Below are positions 45,023 to 55,961 of a stretch of 64,000 nucleotides of DNA, one piece after another. How positions within the stretch are numbered: position 1 is the stretch's first letter; each line of letters starts with the position of its first letter. Origin of the DNA: Arthonia radiata (taxonomy: Eukaryota > Ascomycota > Arthoniomycetes > Arthoniales > Arthoniaceae); contig PSQN01000013.1 in NCBI GenBank assembly GCA_002989075.1, positions 1,026,379 to 1,090,378 of the forward strand, given 5' to 3'. Below the pieces are notes generated by a model. The model was given only the letters and a program-made list of their open reading frames with translations. It did not search any database and was not told the origin of the DNA. The translations under genes were made by a program, and so were the position numbers.

Positions 45023-45600
45023 ACCGCGCTACTCCGCGCCCGCACTGTTCTGTGAGCATAAATTTGACTCGGGCTGTAGGTTTACTGATCCTCGACCTGT
45101 GACAAACTTTACTTGAGACTCCAGACCTGAGTGGGGTGGTCTAATGCTGAAGCTGGAAGTCTGACCCTGGGTGCGGACTTCGGCATCGTCTTCGTAGACG
45201 TAGCAGTAGATTGCAGCTCGCCGCTTCTGACATCGGTGGGTAAACCTTGCGCGGTCACTCCACAGATCACAAGACTGACTTAATCTTAAGCTCGCTACTG
45301 CGTGCTTTCAAAGATGAACAAGTCAGGTGAGTGAGAAGGGAGTATGCTCGCCAGAGGTCAGGAAGACGGTAAGTGCCAAGATTGTCACGTGCAAATCTGG
45401 AGTCTCGGATCGTCAAATAATACATGCGTCCAAGACATCGCCTGGTTACCCCAGCGCTACGATATGGTAGCGCTATATAATACAAGCATGGCTCATGGTA
45501 CGTGCTCGATGCTCACCACCGTCAACGCTTCTTTCTCTCACCGGTGGTGCCATGCAGAGCCATGATTCGGCAGCCACATGTGGTAGCTGTCAAGGGGGTC
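45023..45600. other. Gap between F-box and CFIm68-like genes
   Basis: No gene recognised. It combines the promoter of the F-box gene (left) and the 3' region of the RNA-binding protein gene (right). Confidence 0.5.
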
Positions 45601-46818
45601 CTACCCATCCTGCCTCATCCGCTTCTGCCCGTGCGGATTGTCGCCACCTTGTCCACCTTGCTGTCCCTGAAAGAAACCAGGATTGAAGTTGCCTGTCTGC
45701 ATTGGATTGAAGCCTAAACGAAAGGGCACAGCTCACAGTCAGCGAATACTCAATCACCATGTAAGGTCAAGGGTGGACTTACCTCCCATGCCCATCATGT
45801 TCGGCATACCCATCATACCACCCATTCCCATCATGTTCGGCATGCCCATCATGCCTCCGTTCATGCCGCCTTGGTTGAATCCGCCCCGTCCGCGACCACC
45901 TTGAAACCCGCCGCGACCCATCATGCCGCCTTGGTTGAACCCACCTCGGTTGAAACCGCCCATGTTGTTGTTATACCCGCCGTTCATATTATTATTGTAG
46001 CCACCGCGACCACCACGAAAGCCGCCTCGGCCGCGCTGAAAGCCTGCCTGGCGTTCATAAGGGCTGCTGCTTGCCACGCCACGTGTCGCGCCCCCATTGG
46101 AGTTCGCGGGCGTATTTGCACTGGCTTGGCGTGCGGGACCATCTTTTGGTAGCGTCTTGAAAGGATTGCTGTTGGGGCTTGAATACTGAACGGGGTACTT
46201 TTTCGTAGCTGTCTTTGCTGCATTGATATTGCTATCGGATTGCATGAGGCGGTAGAAGGCAGTTGAGGCTTGCGGAGTGCAGAAGTCGAGGTAGACTTGG
46301 CTGCGTCTTGGTCAGCATATACGCTCTGTATTTGACACAACGCTCATCATCAGAACCTACCCTTTACACTTGCCATTAACCTTGTGTTCGCTGAATGTGA
46401 TGTCTTGGAGGTCGTCCTCAGCGCCACAGAAGCGCGCCCACCCTCGGATGTCATCGTCGTTGACCCACCATTGGAGATCGCTGATGATGATTGCTAGTGT
46501 GGCATCTGCATCTACTGGCCTATTGTCTTCACCGCCATCATACCTGCCATTGCCATCTTGATCTGCTTGCTCTCTGGTTCTCTTGTGGACTTCGCTTTGG
46601 GTATCTGATGTCATCGTCACGTCTTGCTGATGTTGCGTGCCACTGCTTTGCTGTTGAGCGCCATTTGCGGCAGCCGTGGAGCCGTTTGCCGTTGTCTCTT
46701 GTGCGTTGCCGTCCCTGCCGGAGTTTGCGCCAGCGACTTCTTGAGCGGACTGGTCCTGATTTGCGACAGGCTCATCCTCGCCGTAAATGTCGATATCGAA
46801 GTTGTCGTCGTCAGCCAT
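45601..46818 (-). CDS. RRM protein, CFIm68/CPSF6-like mRNA 3'-end factor
   Basis: Three exons (46818-46361, 46300-45783, 45713-45601) give 362 residues. The acidic head (MADDDNFDIDIYGEDE) precedes an RRM: LAIIISDLQWWVNDDDIRGW ... DITFSEHKVNGKCKGQVYLDF, which matches the CPSF6/CFIm68 RRM with its WW and NG-KG signatures. The C-terminus is an RG/NG-rich disordered region with FRGGRGG, YNNNMNGG and two copies of MMGMPNMMGMGG, ending in HGQKRMRQDG. It should bind CFIm25 and RNA in cleavage and polyadenylation in the nucleus. The RGG region is a likely arginine-methylation target. Confidence 0.85.
45785..45856. repeat. Tandem 36-bp coding repeat
   Basis: Two near-identical 36-base units encode MMGMPNMMGMGG twice in the CFIm68-like protein; they differ by a few silent bases. 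Confidence 0.75.
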
Positions 46819-47739
46819 TTTCAAAGCTCGATTATAAGTCGAAGTGAAAGGAAAATGTCAAAGCTGCTCAAGTGATCACTCTTGTATTCTCACCTCACTA
46901 GAGTACAAGCAACGCCCTCAGAGCGCTTCGACTCGGCCCCCTGAGTGACCGTGATATTAGTCGGTTGTAACGTACACTCGAGCGGCTTGGATGCCGAAGC
47001 GAGACACACTTCTTCGCGATGGGAATGAAGTTGGATTTGCCCAGTCGCTCTTCCAATCAACGTACAGCGCACAATATTTCCCAAGTGATGAGCTTCAAAT
47101 AGCTTCCAATGTAGGCCGGCAGCAGTCTGCGCTGATCCGACCTGAGCGTTGCCTTCGCGTGGAATGTACAAGTAGCACCAGAGCTCAAGACCTTCCTACC
47201 TCAGATCCGCGTCCCAAGATGGGCCTCTTAATCAACCTTTGAAGCGACGACGTGCCAGAGCAAGTCACAAGGTTCGCTGTCCGTGGTCAAGGATGTTGTT
47301 CGTCTGAGTAGCTGGATAGGGGATGGATTGGTTCTTCGACCACTGCCTCGGCCTTACGTGGTAGTCAATTCGTGGTTCGGGCAGTGTTAGAGTAATTGAC
47401 GAGATCAGCAGGAGAGTGAAAGTAATCGGTAAAGGTGAGATGTGAGAATGAGAGAAAGAAGGTTACTGTTCATCTGATGTAGACGCGAATAATGAAAGCG
47501 ACATTGGTTCGGAGTTCACAGAAACGGCGTTACAGCCCGCAAGTGCCGCTTGGAACCTAAGTGGCACAGTGATACATGTTTCGTAGCCTCGGTGATTTCT
47601 TCAATAACTCCAGCCTCCCCCCTTCAATTAACAGGGTGCTCAGAAACTACCCTTTTACAAACCAGCAATACCAAACCTATAAACCCTTCACCTTCTCATA
47701 GGACTCACCCAACAACACAAACCGAAAACTTTGGCAATC
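46819..47739. promoter_or_regulatory. Divergent promoter of CFIm68-like and Sec61-gamma genes
   Basis: The 921-bp gap lies between two opposed start codons. No gene recognised and no obvious core element. Confidence 0.5.
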
Positions 47740-48058
47740 ATGGCAGACCAAGCAAAAGAGCTCCTCGAGATTCCGCGCGACTTCGTCAGGGAAGGCACGC
47801 AGTTCATGAACCGATGCACGAAGCCGGATCAGAGGGAGTTCATCAAGTATGTTGCGGCATGGACAGGCGTGGCTGATAACAAGCATCGTGACTGATAGAA
47901 ATCTAGAGTGTGTCAAGCAGTCGGCGTTGGCTTTCTCATCATGGGTGTCATTGGGTACTTCGTCAAGCTAAGTATGTACTGCGCGCTGAAGATGGTTGTG
48001 GAAAGGAGGCTGACTGAGTGCAGTACACATACCTGTGAATCGAGTGTTAGTGGGATGA
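47740..48058 (+). CDS. sss1: Sec61 gamma subunit of the ER translocon
   Basis: Three small exons (47740-47846, 47907-47971, 48024-48058) give 68 residues, the usual size for this family. The order is a cytosolic helix (KELLEIPRDFVREGTQFMNRC), the hinge TKPDQREFIK, the single transmembrane segment (VGVGFLIMGVIGYFVKL) and the short lumenal tail IHIPVNRVLVG. This tail-anchored subunit clamps the two halves of Sec61 alpha at the ER translocon and is essential in yeast. The gene is too broken by introns to be seen as one open frame. Confidence 0.93.
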
Positions 48059-48426
48059 TGCGCAGGATCCCTTGGAAAATGGCAGACACGCCGAGGCAAG
48101 ACCGCAGACAGTCGGCATATCGCATCTCTTCAAGGCTGCAACTGGAACCCCTGGGGTGCTTGCCATCAAGGAGTCAGCAAGGCGTTCGGGCGTCAGGAGA
48201 GGGAAAATGTATGAAAATGTGAGCATGAATATTTGCGAGGCCGTGCCGGCATCGTATACACAATCTATCAGGCCACGCAGATCTGGCAGATATGTACAAC
48301 CTCACCCACCAACAACACCATCGTCAATATCAATGCCACCAGCATGCTCACAACACCGGCTAGATGCCTTCTCATCCATTGCTCTCCCACATCTCTCACG
48401 ATCGCCTCATCCTGCCGTTGCACATG
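48059..48426. other. Convergent 3' gap
   Basis: Between the Sec61-gamma and WD40 stop codons; no gene recognised. Confidence 0.5.
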
Positions 48427-50767
48427 TCAATCATTATCATCGTAAAGTCGTGCCGGTCGTAATTGTCTTCTCCTCCGCTGCGCCGCTAATGCCTGCGGAC
48501 TCAGCGCAGGCTGGTCGTACAGCGACCGATCAGGTATCAGCCTCTCGTTTACGCGCAGTCCCATCGGCGGGTCTGCTTCGTCACTGTCCATGCCGTCGTT
48601 CCAAGAGTGCACCGAGCACGTCCCTTGGTTCAAGCTGTACCCGTTCCAAGACGTCGCCGCCACGATTGGCGCGTTCGGGTGCCAGCTCGCGTCGCGGACG
48701 CATGTGCGCCAGGTGCCGTGATCATCTTCATCAAAGTCATCGAAGCCGTCTGCTTCTTCTTGGCCTTGTGGTCGCGTGTTGAGCGTCGCTTGCCGCACGT
48801 TGATCTTACCTGCGATGGTGGCGTCGAGATTGTAAACATAGATGCTACCGTCTTCGCTGCCGGTGTAGACGTATCGACTGTCTGTGCTCCCTGGCGGTGA
48901 GAAGTGACATCTGATCAGGGTCTTGAGGACAGAATGGCCCCGGAAGGTGACGAGGGAGCAGTCGTAGGGGTGCTTGTAGTACTTGCTGGTGTCGTATGTT
49001 TCAAAGCGGTAGTCGAAATGCATCGAGTATTGATCGGAGTCGACAGAATCTGCGGTGGAGGTGTCGACCATTTTACGGAGATCCCAGAGCTTCATTGTTT
49101 GATCTTTGCCGTTACTAAGCACGTAACGGCCGTCGCCCTTGCTGTCGATGTATGTGAGACCCTCGGTGTGACCAAGAAAGACGCCAGCTGCGCGCCTCTC
49201 GTTCATGCTTCGTCTGTCCCACACCTTGATTGTAGCATCATCTGAGCCGGAGTAGAGCAGATGTGGTGAGCCTTTGTCTCCGAAACATACGGCGTTGACA
49301 TCTTCCGTATGGCCTTCAATTCGAAGCACAGTCTGCCTCGTCTCAATATCGTATGCGCACACACAGCTATCAGAAGTGCCAGCCACTAGCTCACGGCCGT
49401 CACCAGAGAACCTTACGGACCAAATACCAAAGTGACCTCCAGGAAACCCTCCGAACCGGCTGCCATCAGAGAACGTGAGCATGTGCGGGTCTGATTCAGA
49501 CTCCGGATCTGTCGCTGCTAAACAGACCATGCTTCGGATCGAGCTATACGCGAGAAAGCGATTGTCGGGGCTGAGCGATGCGTCTGTGATGGTCCATTGG
49601 CCAAAGGGGTAGTCAACTGTTTTGTAGTATGTCCAATTATACGGGTTCGACGTGTCGTACATCCGCACCCTAAAGTCTTGCGAGCAGGAGAAGAAAAAGT
49701 TACCATCGTCGGAGAATTGGCCTGAGTAACAGCGTCGATTGTAATGCAGGATCTTGTCGGCGTTCGATGAAGGTATCAGAGCCTGTATTACCATGTCAGC
49801 CAAGTATTTGCGAATATAATACACACCAATTACCTGTGCTGCAAGCTTATTCCGACTTCGTTCCTTGCCTGGTGAAGATAGACCAAGTTCTCGTTGCATG
49901 ATCCGATTTCCTAACCTTGACTTTCGCTGATATGTCCCCTCGAGGCGCTCATTCGTTCCAAACGTCCCAGACTCCATCAAGTCTCGTCCAATATCGCTAG
50001 GTACTTTGGGAAACGGTGATGGCTTCAATCCACGCCTCCGCCTTCGTCTTAGCGTTCGTGGATCATAATCGTCGTCGTCGTCATCATCGTCGTCGGCACC
50101 TGCGCCAAAGATGCCTTGAAGCGCGCCAGGCTGCCGTATGAACCGTAGGAACTGGCTTCGAGAGACTGTGTCGAATATCAGCCTATATCCGATTAGAAAG
50201 CCCAGAAGAAGCTGGGCCAGGCACAGCAGGCTGTTTTCCAAGCTTCAGGCTTACTTCGCATAGTCTGAGTCGCAGCTTGTGGTTGCGCTTGTCCGCCTCT
50301 TGCGTTCTCTTGCGGCTGAATCTGTAGCTCGTACGTCTCGTCGTCGTTTGGATCGGTGACGGCGCCCGCTTGGTCGGTGCCAACTTCTTCGGCGTTGAGT
50401 AGATCAAGGAGATCGGCGCGGGTGATGCCTTCGTCGTCCTCGTCCTCGTCGTCTTCTTCGTCTTCTTCGTCTTCTTCGTCGCCACCTTCTTCGGCGTCTG
50501 CATTGACCAGGTCATGTCAGCACTACCTCGCTCGTAAGACATGCGAAACATTGGCTCTCGCTAGTCTGCACTTCTATTCAATTAGGTTTGACGCATACCT
50601 AGGAATTCTTCGAGCTCATCCTCATCCGTAATCGTATTCTCAGTCTCATCCGCAGTGACGGGCTCAAAGTCTATGTCGTCATCTGCAGCAGATGCGGACG
50701 CTCCCGAAGCAGATGGGCTGAATGGAGTAGCCGATGGTGAGAGGGTCTGGCGGGATGGGCAGGACAT
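48427..50767 (-). CDS. WD40 protein, DCAF11/LEC14B-like
   Basis: Four exons (50767-50599, 50497-50255, 50165-49834, 49782-48427) give 699 residues. The first 90 residues are extremely acidic (long Glu/Asp run). A basic RRRRRRG stretch precedes the propeller. The WD40 part contains NRRCYSGQFSDDGNFFFSCSQD, WDRRS, KLWDLRK and GSEDGSIYVYN, about seven blades, as in DCAF11/WDR23 and plant LEC14B, substrate receptors of CRL4 ubiquitin ligases. Receptor function is inferred. The last intron is 51 nt, stopless and a multiple of three. Confidence 0.88.
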
Positions 50768-51058
50768 GTTGGGACAGGCAGCCACACGCGGTGACTAGAT
50801 AAGGCAGCGTGGTACTGCAGCTGAAATTAGGTGCAGTCCGATGAGGTCGAGAAGCTTGAGCATGCGGGCACATCATCGTTGGCTAGAATGAATGCAGCTC
50901 TTGTATTATGCCGAGGAGTGGACCCGGTGTCACTAGCGAGGGGCACCGTCGTCAATAGGAGATACTCGCCTTATCGCCGAGACAAGATGAGACGGGCTTT
51001 GTTGGTTGATTGAAAGCTGGCAGTGAGGTGCTTTACAGAGAAGTGACATGACTGTCAT

Positions 51059-51940
51059 TCAACCTTCGACCTCCAATAGCCCCTTCATCGTGGTCTCAAC
51101 ACCTCTCAACCACCGGCCTTTCTCTTCTACCTCATCGCCAATCCCACTTTTACCCTCCTTACGCCTGCGCTTCGCGTCGTCCGCAGCCTTCACAGCTTTA
51201 TCCCTCTCGCGCTCAGCAGCCGCAGCCTCTTCTTTCAGCTTCTTGAGCTCTCTCTCTTTCCTCGTTCGCTGCTCTGCAACCTCCTCGAGCCGACCTTGCA
51301 CCCTCTCGAGCTGCTCTTCTCGCTCCTCGACGAGGTTGATGGTCGCCTCCAGCCCCATGCCCATCTCCGCTTGTCCATCACCAGCTTCCCCGCCTATGCC
51401 TTGCTCGTTGCGCATCTGCTCAATTTCATGTCTCAACCGCTCTAGCTCGTCCGGCAGTTGTCGCAGCTCTTGCGCTTGTGCTTCGACGAGCTGGTGCTGT
51501 TGGGCAAGCGCTCGCGCATGCGCCTCAATCTGCGCCAGCTGGCCATTGACAGCGGCCTTCTGCTGTTTAAGCGTGTCTTTTATCTCGGCGAGCTGTGACT
51601 CGAGCTCTGCGTTTGCGGCTGGTGATATGTGTTCCGGCGGTGGAGGCGGCGACGAGACTAGATAGCGCAGAAACTTCTCTTTCGTGACTTGCTCCGTGTA
51701 AGAGAAGCGGAGCTTGGTGAAGAGGTCTCGGTAGTGTGTCAGATCGGCGGAGAGGCTGGCTGGTGTTGGAATGTCTGGACCGGCGTTTGTGGATGCGTCT
51801 GAGTTGCGTTGGTTCGTGTCGCGGCGACTGTGGTCGTCCTCTGGCGAGAGCAGTGGCTCGCTAAGTTTCAGTAGTGTGAGCTCGTGCTGCCTCTGTAAGT
51901 TGTCGAGCGCTTCGAGCGCGCCGGCGATCTGTTCGGTCAT
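51059..51940 (-). CDS. sos7: Kinetochore protein Sos7-like coiled-coil protein
   Basis: Read as a single exon of 293 residues from the ATG at 51940; the frame is open further upstream, but the extension has no features. The conserved N-terminal block HYRDLFTKLRFSYTEQVTKE plus KFLRYLV is that of Sos7, a coiled-coil kinetochore component that helps place Mis12 and Nnf1 in fission yeast. From about residue 100 to 260 it is almost continuous coiled coil (ELESQLAEIKDTLKQQ ... EREEQLERVQGRLEEV). It sits behind the WD40 gene on the same strand. Confidence 0.8.
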   Translation of the reverse strand: MTEQIAGALEALDNLQRQHELTLLKLSEPLLSPEDDHSRRDTNQRNSDASTNAGPDIPTPASLSADLTHYRDLFTKLRFSYTEQVTKEKFLRYLVSSPPPPPEHISPAANAELESQLAEIKDTLKQQKAAVNGQLAQIEAHARALAQQHQLVEAQAQELRQLPDELERLRHEIEQMRNEQGIGGEAGDGQAEMGMGLEATINLVEEREEQLERVQGRLEEVAEQRTRKERELKKLKEEAAAAERERDKAVKAADDAKRRRKEGKSGIGDEVEEKGRWLRGVETTMKGLLEVEG

Positions 51941-52383
51941 TATTGGGTTGAATCCTCGGATTGGTGTGGTTAGGAGGAGTTGGCTCGCTCCATATGCACG
52001 GTGACTGTTTACACACATCTTACCGGATGCGGCGAAGCGTCGGTCACTCTGACCCCGTCTGACACTCCTCGCACCCTCGCAGCCCCGGCCTGACGCTGCA
52101 CTTTATCCTTGCTCTGCGAGATAACTTATGACATGTCAAACAAAGCTGTCCAGTCATGGCGGAGCACGCTTTACGGGCAACAACGCGCACCAGGCAGCCG
52201 AACACCGCCAACCCTATCAGGGGGCTATACGGTGCTGAAAGCACGTTGGCGCCTGTTTCACGCAATATGTAAGAGTACAAGACATTTGCTTTTACGTCAA
52301 TCTTGCATACAATCGTGACGATTCGCTTTATCTCCCTGTCAATTCATGTTTGTATATACATACTCGCATATAACGCCAGTGAC
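51941..52383. other. Gap upstream of the Sos7-like gene, no gene seen
   Basis: The stretch includes the Sos7 promoter; only short open frames occur. Confidence 0.45.
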
Positions 52384-52563
52384 ATGGCCGAACTGCTGGC
52401 AACCCTCCCAGTTGAACTACTTACTCTCGTCCTCTCGCATCTGACTGAGACCGATCTGAGCGTGGGCACGGAGCCATTCCCTTGCGTAGACAGGCGACAA
52501 GGCTGGAGAACATGGACATTAGACGCCCACGAAGTACGTGAATTGGGAGACGAGGTGGTTTAA
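52384..52563 (+). pseudogene. F-box gene relic
   Basis: An ATG opens a clear F-box start, LATLPVELLTLVLSHLTETDL, but after about 28 residues the sequence stops resembling the family and the frame ends at 52563. The following 200 bases show RSQRLLLLSRL-like debris in another frame but no joinable exon. This is most likely a decayed or truncated F-box gene; a very short functional peptide is possible but unlikely. Confidence 0.45.
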
Positions 52564-53280
52564 GGGAGACGCCAGACCGCTGACAAGCCTGCCAAACTCC
52601 AGATCGCAGCGCCTCTTGCTTCTCTCGCGGTTGTGAGCCCGAGATCTTTAGTCGCCATCAGAGACGTGCTCATTCTCCATGAGCGACGGAGCTATCAGAG
52701 AGGATTGGCATGTCACACCGCGTTGCTGAGGTTGCATGGAATGTGTGAGCGATGGATACGGCTGGTTGGCATGGATGAGATAAGGGGTCTAATCGTTTGA
52801 AGCGCCATGATTAGACACATGGGAAAGTAATATTAATTGCTGATATTGAATGTGTCGTTTGAATGTCGATGTTAAAGACTTGGAAACCTTCGGCGGCTCG
52901 ACTTGATGGAATAAGATAATACCTCTCTGCGCACTTCTGCCATATGTCGAAAGTGATCTGCAGCGGTTGTGTTGAGATGAATCTTGAAATATATAATGAT
53001 GCTTGGAGCGCAGACCCCAGGTGAGCTCGTGAGTACAGAGGTTATGCGATTGCCAAATGCCGTTCAGCTCAGGTGCCTAGTAGCAGACGCTGTTTCGAGG
53101 GCCAATTTCGCTCGTTTAAACCCCTTGTGATACTAACATTTGATCGCACCAGCTCAATACACTGGAACGGATCAAGTGGTAGGAGATGCTAGCAGACCCG
53201 TCCTTGGTACGTAATAGTCATGTCGTCCTCTCAGTCCAGCAAGAGAAGACGGCATAGCTCGTGAATGGAGATACTCCCCG
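52564..53280. other. Noncoding gap
   Basis: No gene recognised in these 717 bases. It separates the F-box relic from the stop of the HTH gene. Confidence 0.5.
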
Positions 53281-53979
53281 TCATTCAGGAGGAATATCGC
53301 CGTTCTCGCACAAAATGAATTGAAGGGTTGTGGGCAGCTTTGGCCTGTCATCAGCCTCCTCAAGCGCAGGGTCGTGCTGGCCCGACGAACGACCGATAGG
53401 GTACATGGCGTAGCCGTGTGGGATTTCGTGCAGAGCAGTTTCGGAGAAATTCAGTGGATGTAGTATGTGTCTTTTATGCTGTTGTGCTCGCTTTTGTGCT
53501 TGAAGAACGATGGCTGAGACGACACGCTGATTTTTGAGGTGGTAACGCTGAACGCATTCCGTGGGCGGCAGGCCGAACTCCAAATGAGCCTGGAATACCA
53601 ACGCTCGCGTGATGGGATCGACTTCTCTTTCTCGGTCGGCGTCGGTCGGCTCATAGAATTTCTTGTTCTTGGCTTCGGCGGGCCGAGCAGGCTTGTTGCG
53701 CTTGCCTACCTTGAATATCTGACCTTCCGGTCCTTGCGAGAAATCGAGAATATTCTCATGCTCGCCAGCATCCTTGCGTTTGGGAGCTAGGATGGTGCCA
53801 AAGTCCTTGAGGTTCTCGCGGTAATGACGTATCTGACGCTCCGAGATGCCTGACTGATCGGCTATTTGCTTCGTGGTCAGGTTCTGTTGCATAAGCTGGA
53901 GGGCATGTTCACGCGCTTCCTCCTTGTGAAGTGTCTTCGGTCGATGGGGGCGGTCGATCTTCCTGTATTTGCGGACCAT
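53281..53979 (-). CDS. Helix-turn-helix protein of unknown role
   Basis: A single exon of 232 residues. The N-terminus is basic (MVRKYRKIDRPHRPK) and followed by a predicted HTH: LMQQNLTTKQIADQSGISER plus QIRHYRENLKDFG, of the type found in the front part of Tc1/mariner-like transposases and Psq-like factors. A second possible HTH is HLEFGLPPTECVQRYHLKN. No transposase catalytic domain follows and no terminal repeats were seen, so it reads as a host DNA-binding gene, perhaps domesticated. Function unknown. Confidence 0.65.
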   Translation of the reverse strand: MVRKYRKIDRPHRPKTLHKEEAREHALQLMQQNLTTKQIADQSGISERQIRHYRENLKDFGTILAPKRKDAGEHENILDFSQGPEGQIFKVGKRNKPARPAEAKNKKFYEPTDADREREVDPITRALVFQAHLEFGLPPTECVQRYHLKNQRVVSAIVLQAQKRAQQHKRHILHPLNFSETALHEIPHGYAMYPIGRSSGQHDPALEEADDRPKLPTTLQFILCENGDIPPE

Positions 53980-54445
53980 CTCCCGGCAACGTCAAGTGGT
54001 GAGAGATGTCAATGGTTTGCTTGCTCCTTGACCGAATGCTGACAATGCGGCGTTTTGCGACCTCTCGAAGTCGTTGAAGGCTCGATCAGCTCGGAATTGA
54101 TGATCTGCAGCTCGATAGATTGTTTACCACCGCGACTCACTTGAATTTTGCACGACTGCGACTGGTGGAAAGAGCGCGTTTCGGGGAGGCGGCAGCCAAA
54201 TAAACATGCTAAGCGAAAGCGGCCTATCCGTAAACACCGAATGAGGAAGATGCTAGCGTAAGGGTAGATGAACCCGCCGACTCCCGTCAGCTTCCACCTT
54301 CAATCACAGAATCGAAGACATCTACCTATTTGCCTGCAACGCAATACTTCGAACAGACAAAGGGCCTCTGCGAAAAGGTGCCTTCGATTTGAACGACATG
54401 AGCGATGTGACTCGGTTAGTCTAGGGTCTTAGTAAGCCATAGGAC
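53980..54445. promoter_or_regulatory. Divergent promoter of HTH and RS-rich genes
   Basis: The 466-bp gap between opposed start codons holds no gene. Confidence 0.5.
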
Positions 54446-55570
54446 ATGCCACCGGCCAACCCACTTACAGATGATTACGTTGCAAAGCTGCTTGCTCAAG
54501 ATGCGGCCAATCTTTCAAGCGGACTGTCACGGCGGTCGGACCGTGCGCCAAAGCCGAACACACGCTTTCTGAAGAACATATTGCGCGAAGCTGACGGCCA
54601 CAACACCGCATTAAAAAGGAAAGAGGAGCAGGAGGCTGGGGAGCGTAAGCGGCAACTAGGGCGTGAAGAGCGTCGCAGAGGCATCCGCACTGATCGCCGA
54701 AATGGCAGACTCACGCCACCCGCTGACGATGCAGACGTTGTCGAGACCGGGCGTCGGGTGAAGAGAAGGCGGGTCGAGGAGGACAGAACACACAGACAAG
54801 AGCCGCGAAGTCGTGGCGCAGACTCTCGTCGCTCCAGAAGCCACAGTCGCGAGCGGACATATCCCACCCACAAGTTGAGCGACCGTGATAGTGATTGTCG
54901 CACAACTCAACACCCTAGAAAGCAGAGACGGCCCACAGATCGTGGCCGCAGCCCTTCGAGACACCGCCATCGCCGTAGAAAATCGAAAGATAGAGACCGA
55001 ACCCTGTCAGTTGAATATCAGTCCTCGAAGCGAAAGAGACGGGAGGACGATAAGCAACAAGGTCGCCGGCAAGTACAGGCCAAGTGTCACCACAGCGAGC
55101 CGCGAGATGCATCGGAAAGCTCTGATTCGGATCCTCTCGAGGGTCTCATCGGCCCACGACCACCTTCTCCACATGCAAAGACATCCAAAGCTGTCCGCGG
55201 ACGAGGCCGTGGCACGTTCACATCCAACGCTCTTGACCATCGCTTCAATGCAGACTACGATCCTGCGGCAGATGTGCAGCCCGACTCAGAGGCGCAGCAA
55301 GATGATTGGGAAGGGGCGCTTGAGGCATTGCGGGATCGCCAGAAGTGGAAGCAGATCGGAGCTCAAAGGCTTCGAGAAGCCGGATTTGGTGAGACTGATA
55401 TCAAGAAATGGGAAAGGGGAAAGAGTGCAGCTGCTGGCGGGGAAGGCGACATAGATGATGTGCGGTGGAGTAAGAGAGGCGAGGATAGAGAGTGGGATAA
55501 GGGTAAGATTTTGGATGAAGACAGCGTTGGTGCTGCAGCCGCATGGGGAGGGTTGAAGGTACATGAGTAG
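54446..55570 (+). CDS. Arg/Ser-rich nuclear protein, Prp38B-like annotation class
   Basis: A single exon of 374 residues. The head MPPANPLTDDYVAKLLAQDA and the segment KPNTRFLKNILREADGHNTA are conserved in a fungal family usually labelled pre-mRNA-splicing factor 38B. The middle is an RS/RD-like basic region (RSRGADSRRSRSHSRER, RHRHRRRKSKDRDR), typical of spliceosome-associated proteins. The C-terminus has DPLEGLIGPRPPSP and a helix DWEGALEALRDRQKWKQIGA. A role in splicing is inferred from composition and family label only. Confidence 0.65.
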   Translation: MPPANPLTDDYVAKLLAQDAANLSSGLSRRSDRAPKPNTRFLKNILREADGHNTALKRKEEQEAGERKRQLGREERRRGIRTDRRNGRLTPPADDADVVETGRRVKRRRVEEDRTHRQEPRSRGADSRRSRSHSRERTYPTHKLSDRDSDCRTTQHPRKQRRPTDRGRSPSRHRHRRRKSKDRDRTLSVEYQSSKRKRREDDKQQGRRQVQAKCHHSEPRDASESSDSDPLEGLIGPRPPSPHAKTSKAVRGRGRGTFTSNALDHRFNADYDPAADVQPDSEAQQDDWEGALEALRDRQKWKQIGAQRLREAGFGETDIKKWERGKSAAAGGEGDIDDVRWSKRGEDREWDKGKILDEDSVGAAAAWGGLKVHE

Positions 55571-55961
55571 TTATGAACATTGGCATTTTTTTCCGAGACT
55601 GGAGATACGAGATCAGTTCACACCAAAAGATACCCGACCTTTCTGGGCTTGTGTTTGTGCCGACATGTTCGGGACTCTCTACGCCGAACCACAAGGAGAA
55701 TCGTCAATGATTGCCGTGTATGGCTGACGCGATGAAGGTACTCGGCCTTGTACGTCGCAGAGAGATTGCGCATGAGTTACTGTGGTGATTTGTATGAAGT
55801 TTGATCAGCTCCAGCGTTGAGAGCAAGCACTTGGTGCTGTCAGCGTCGTAGGAATCTAATCTAATCTTTTCGATCTAAAACTGATTGTGCAGCTTTTCGC
55901 GAGGTCGAGCCTTCGACCACACCACTTTCGCGTTTGAGCACAGCTACAACCAATACGCACC
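55571..55961. other. Gap upstream of RPF2
   Basis: No gene recognised; it is likely the RPF2 promoter. Confidence 0.5.
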
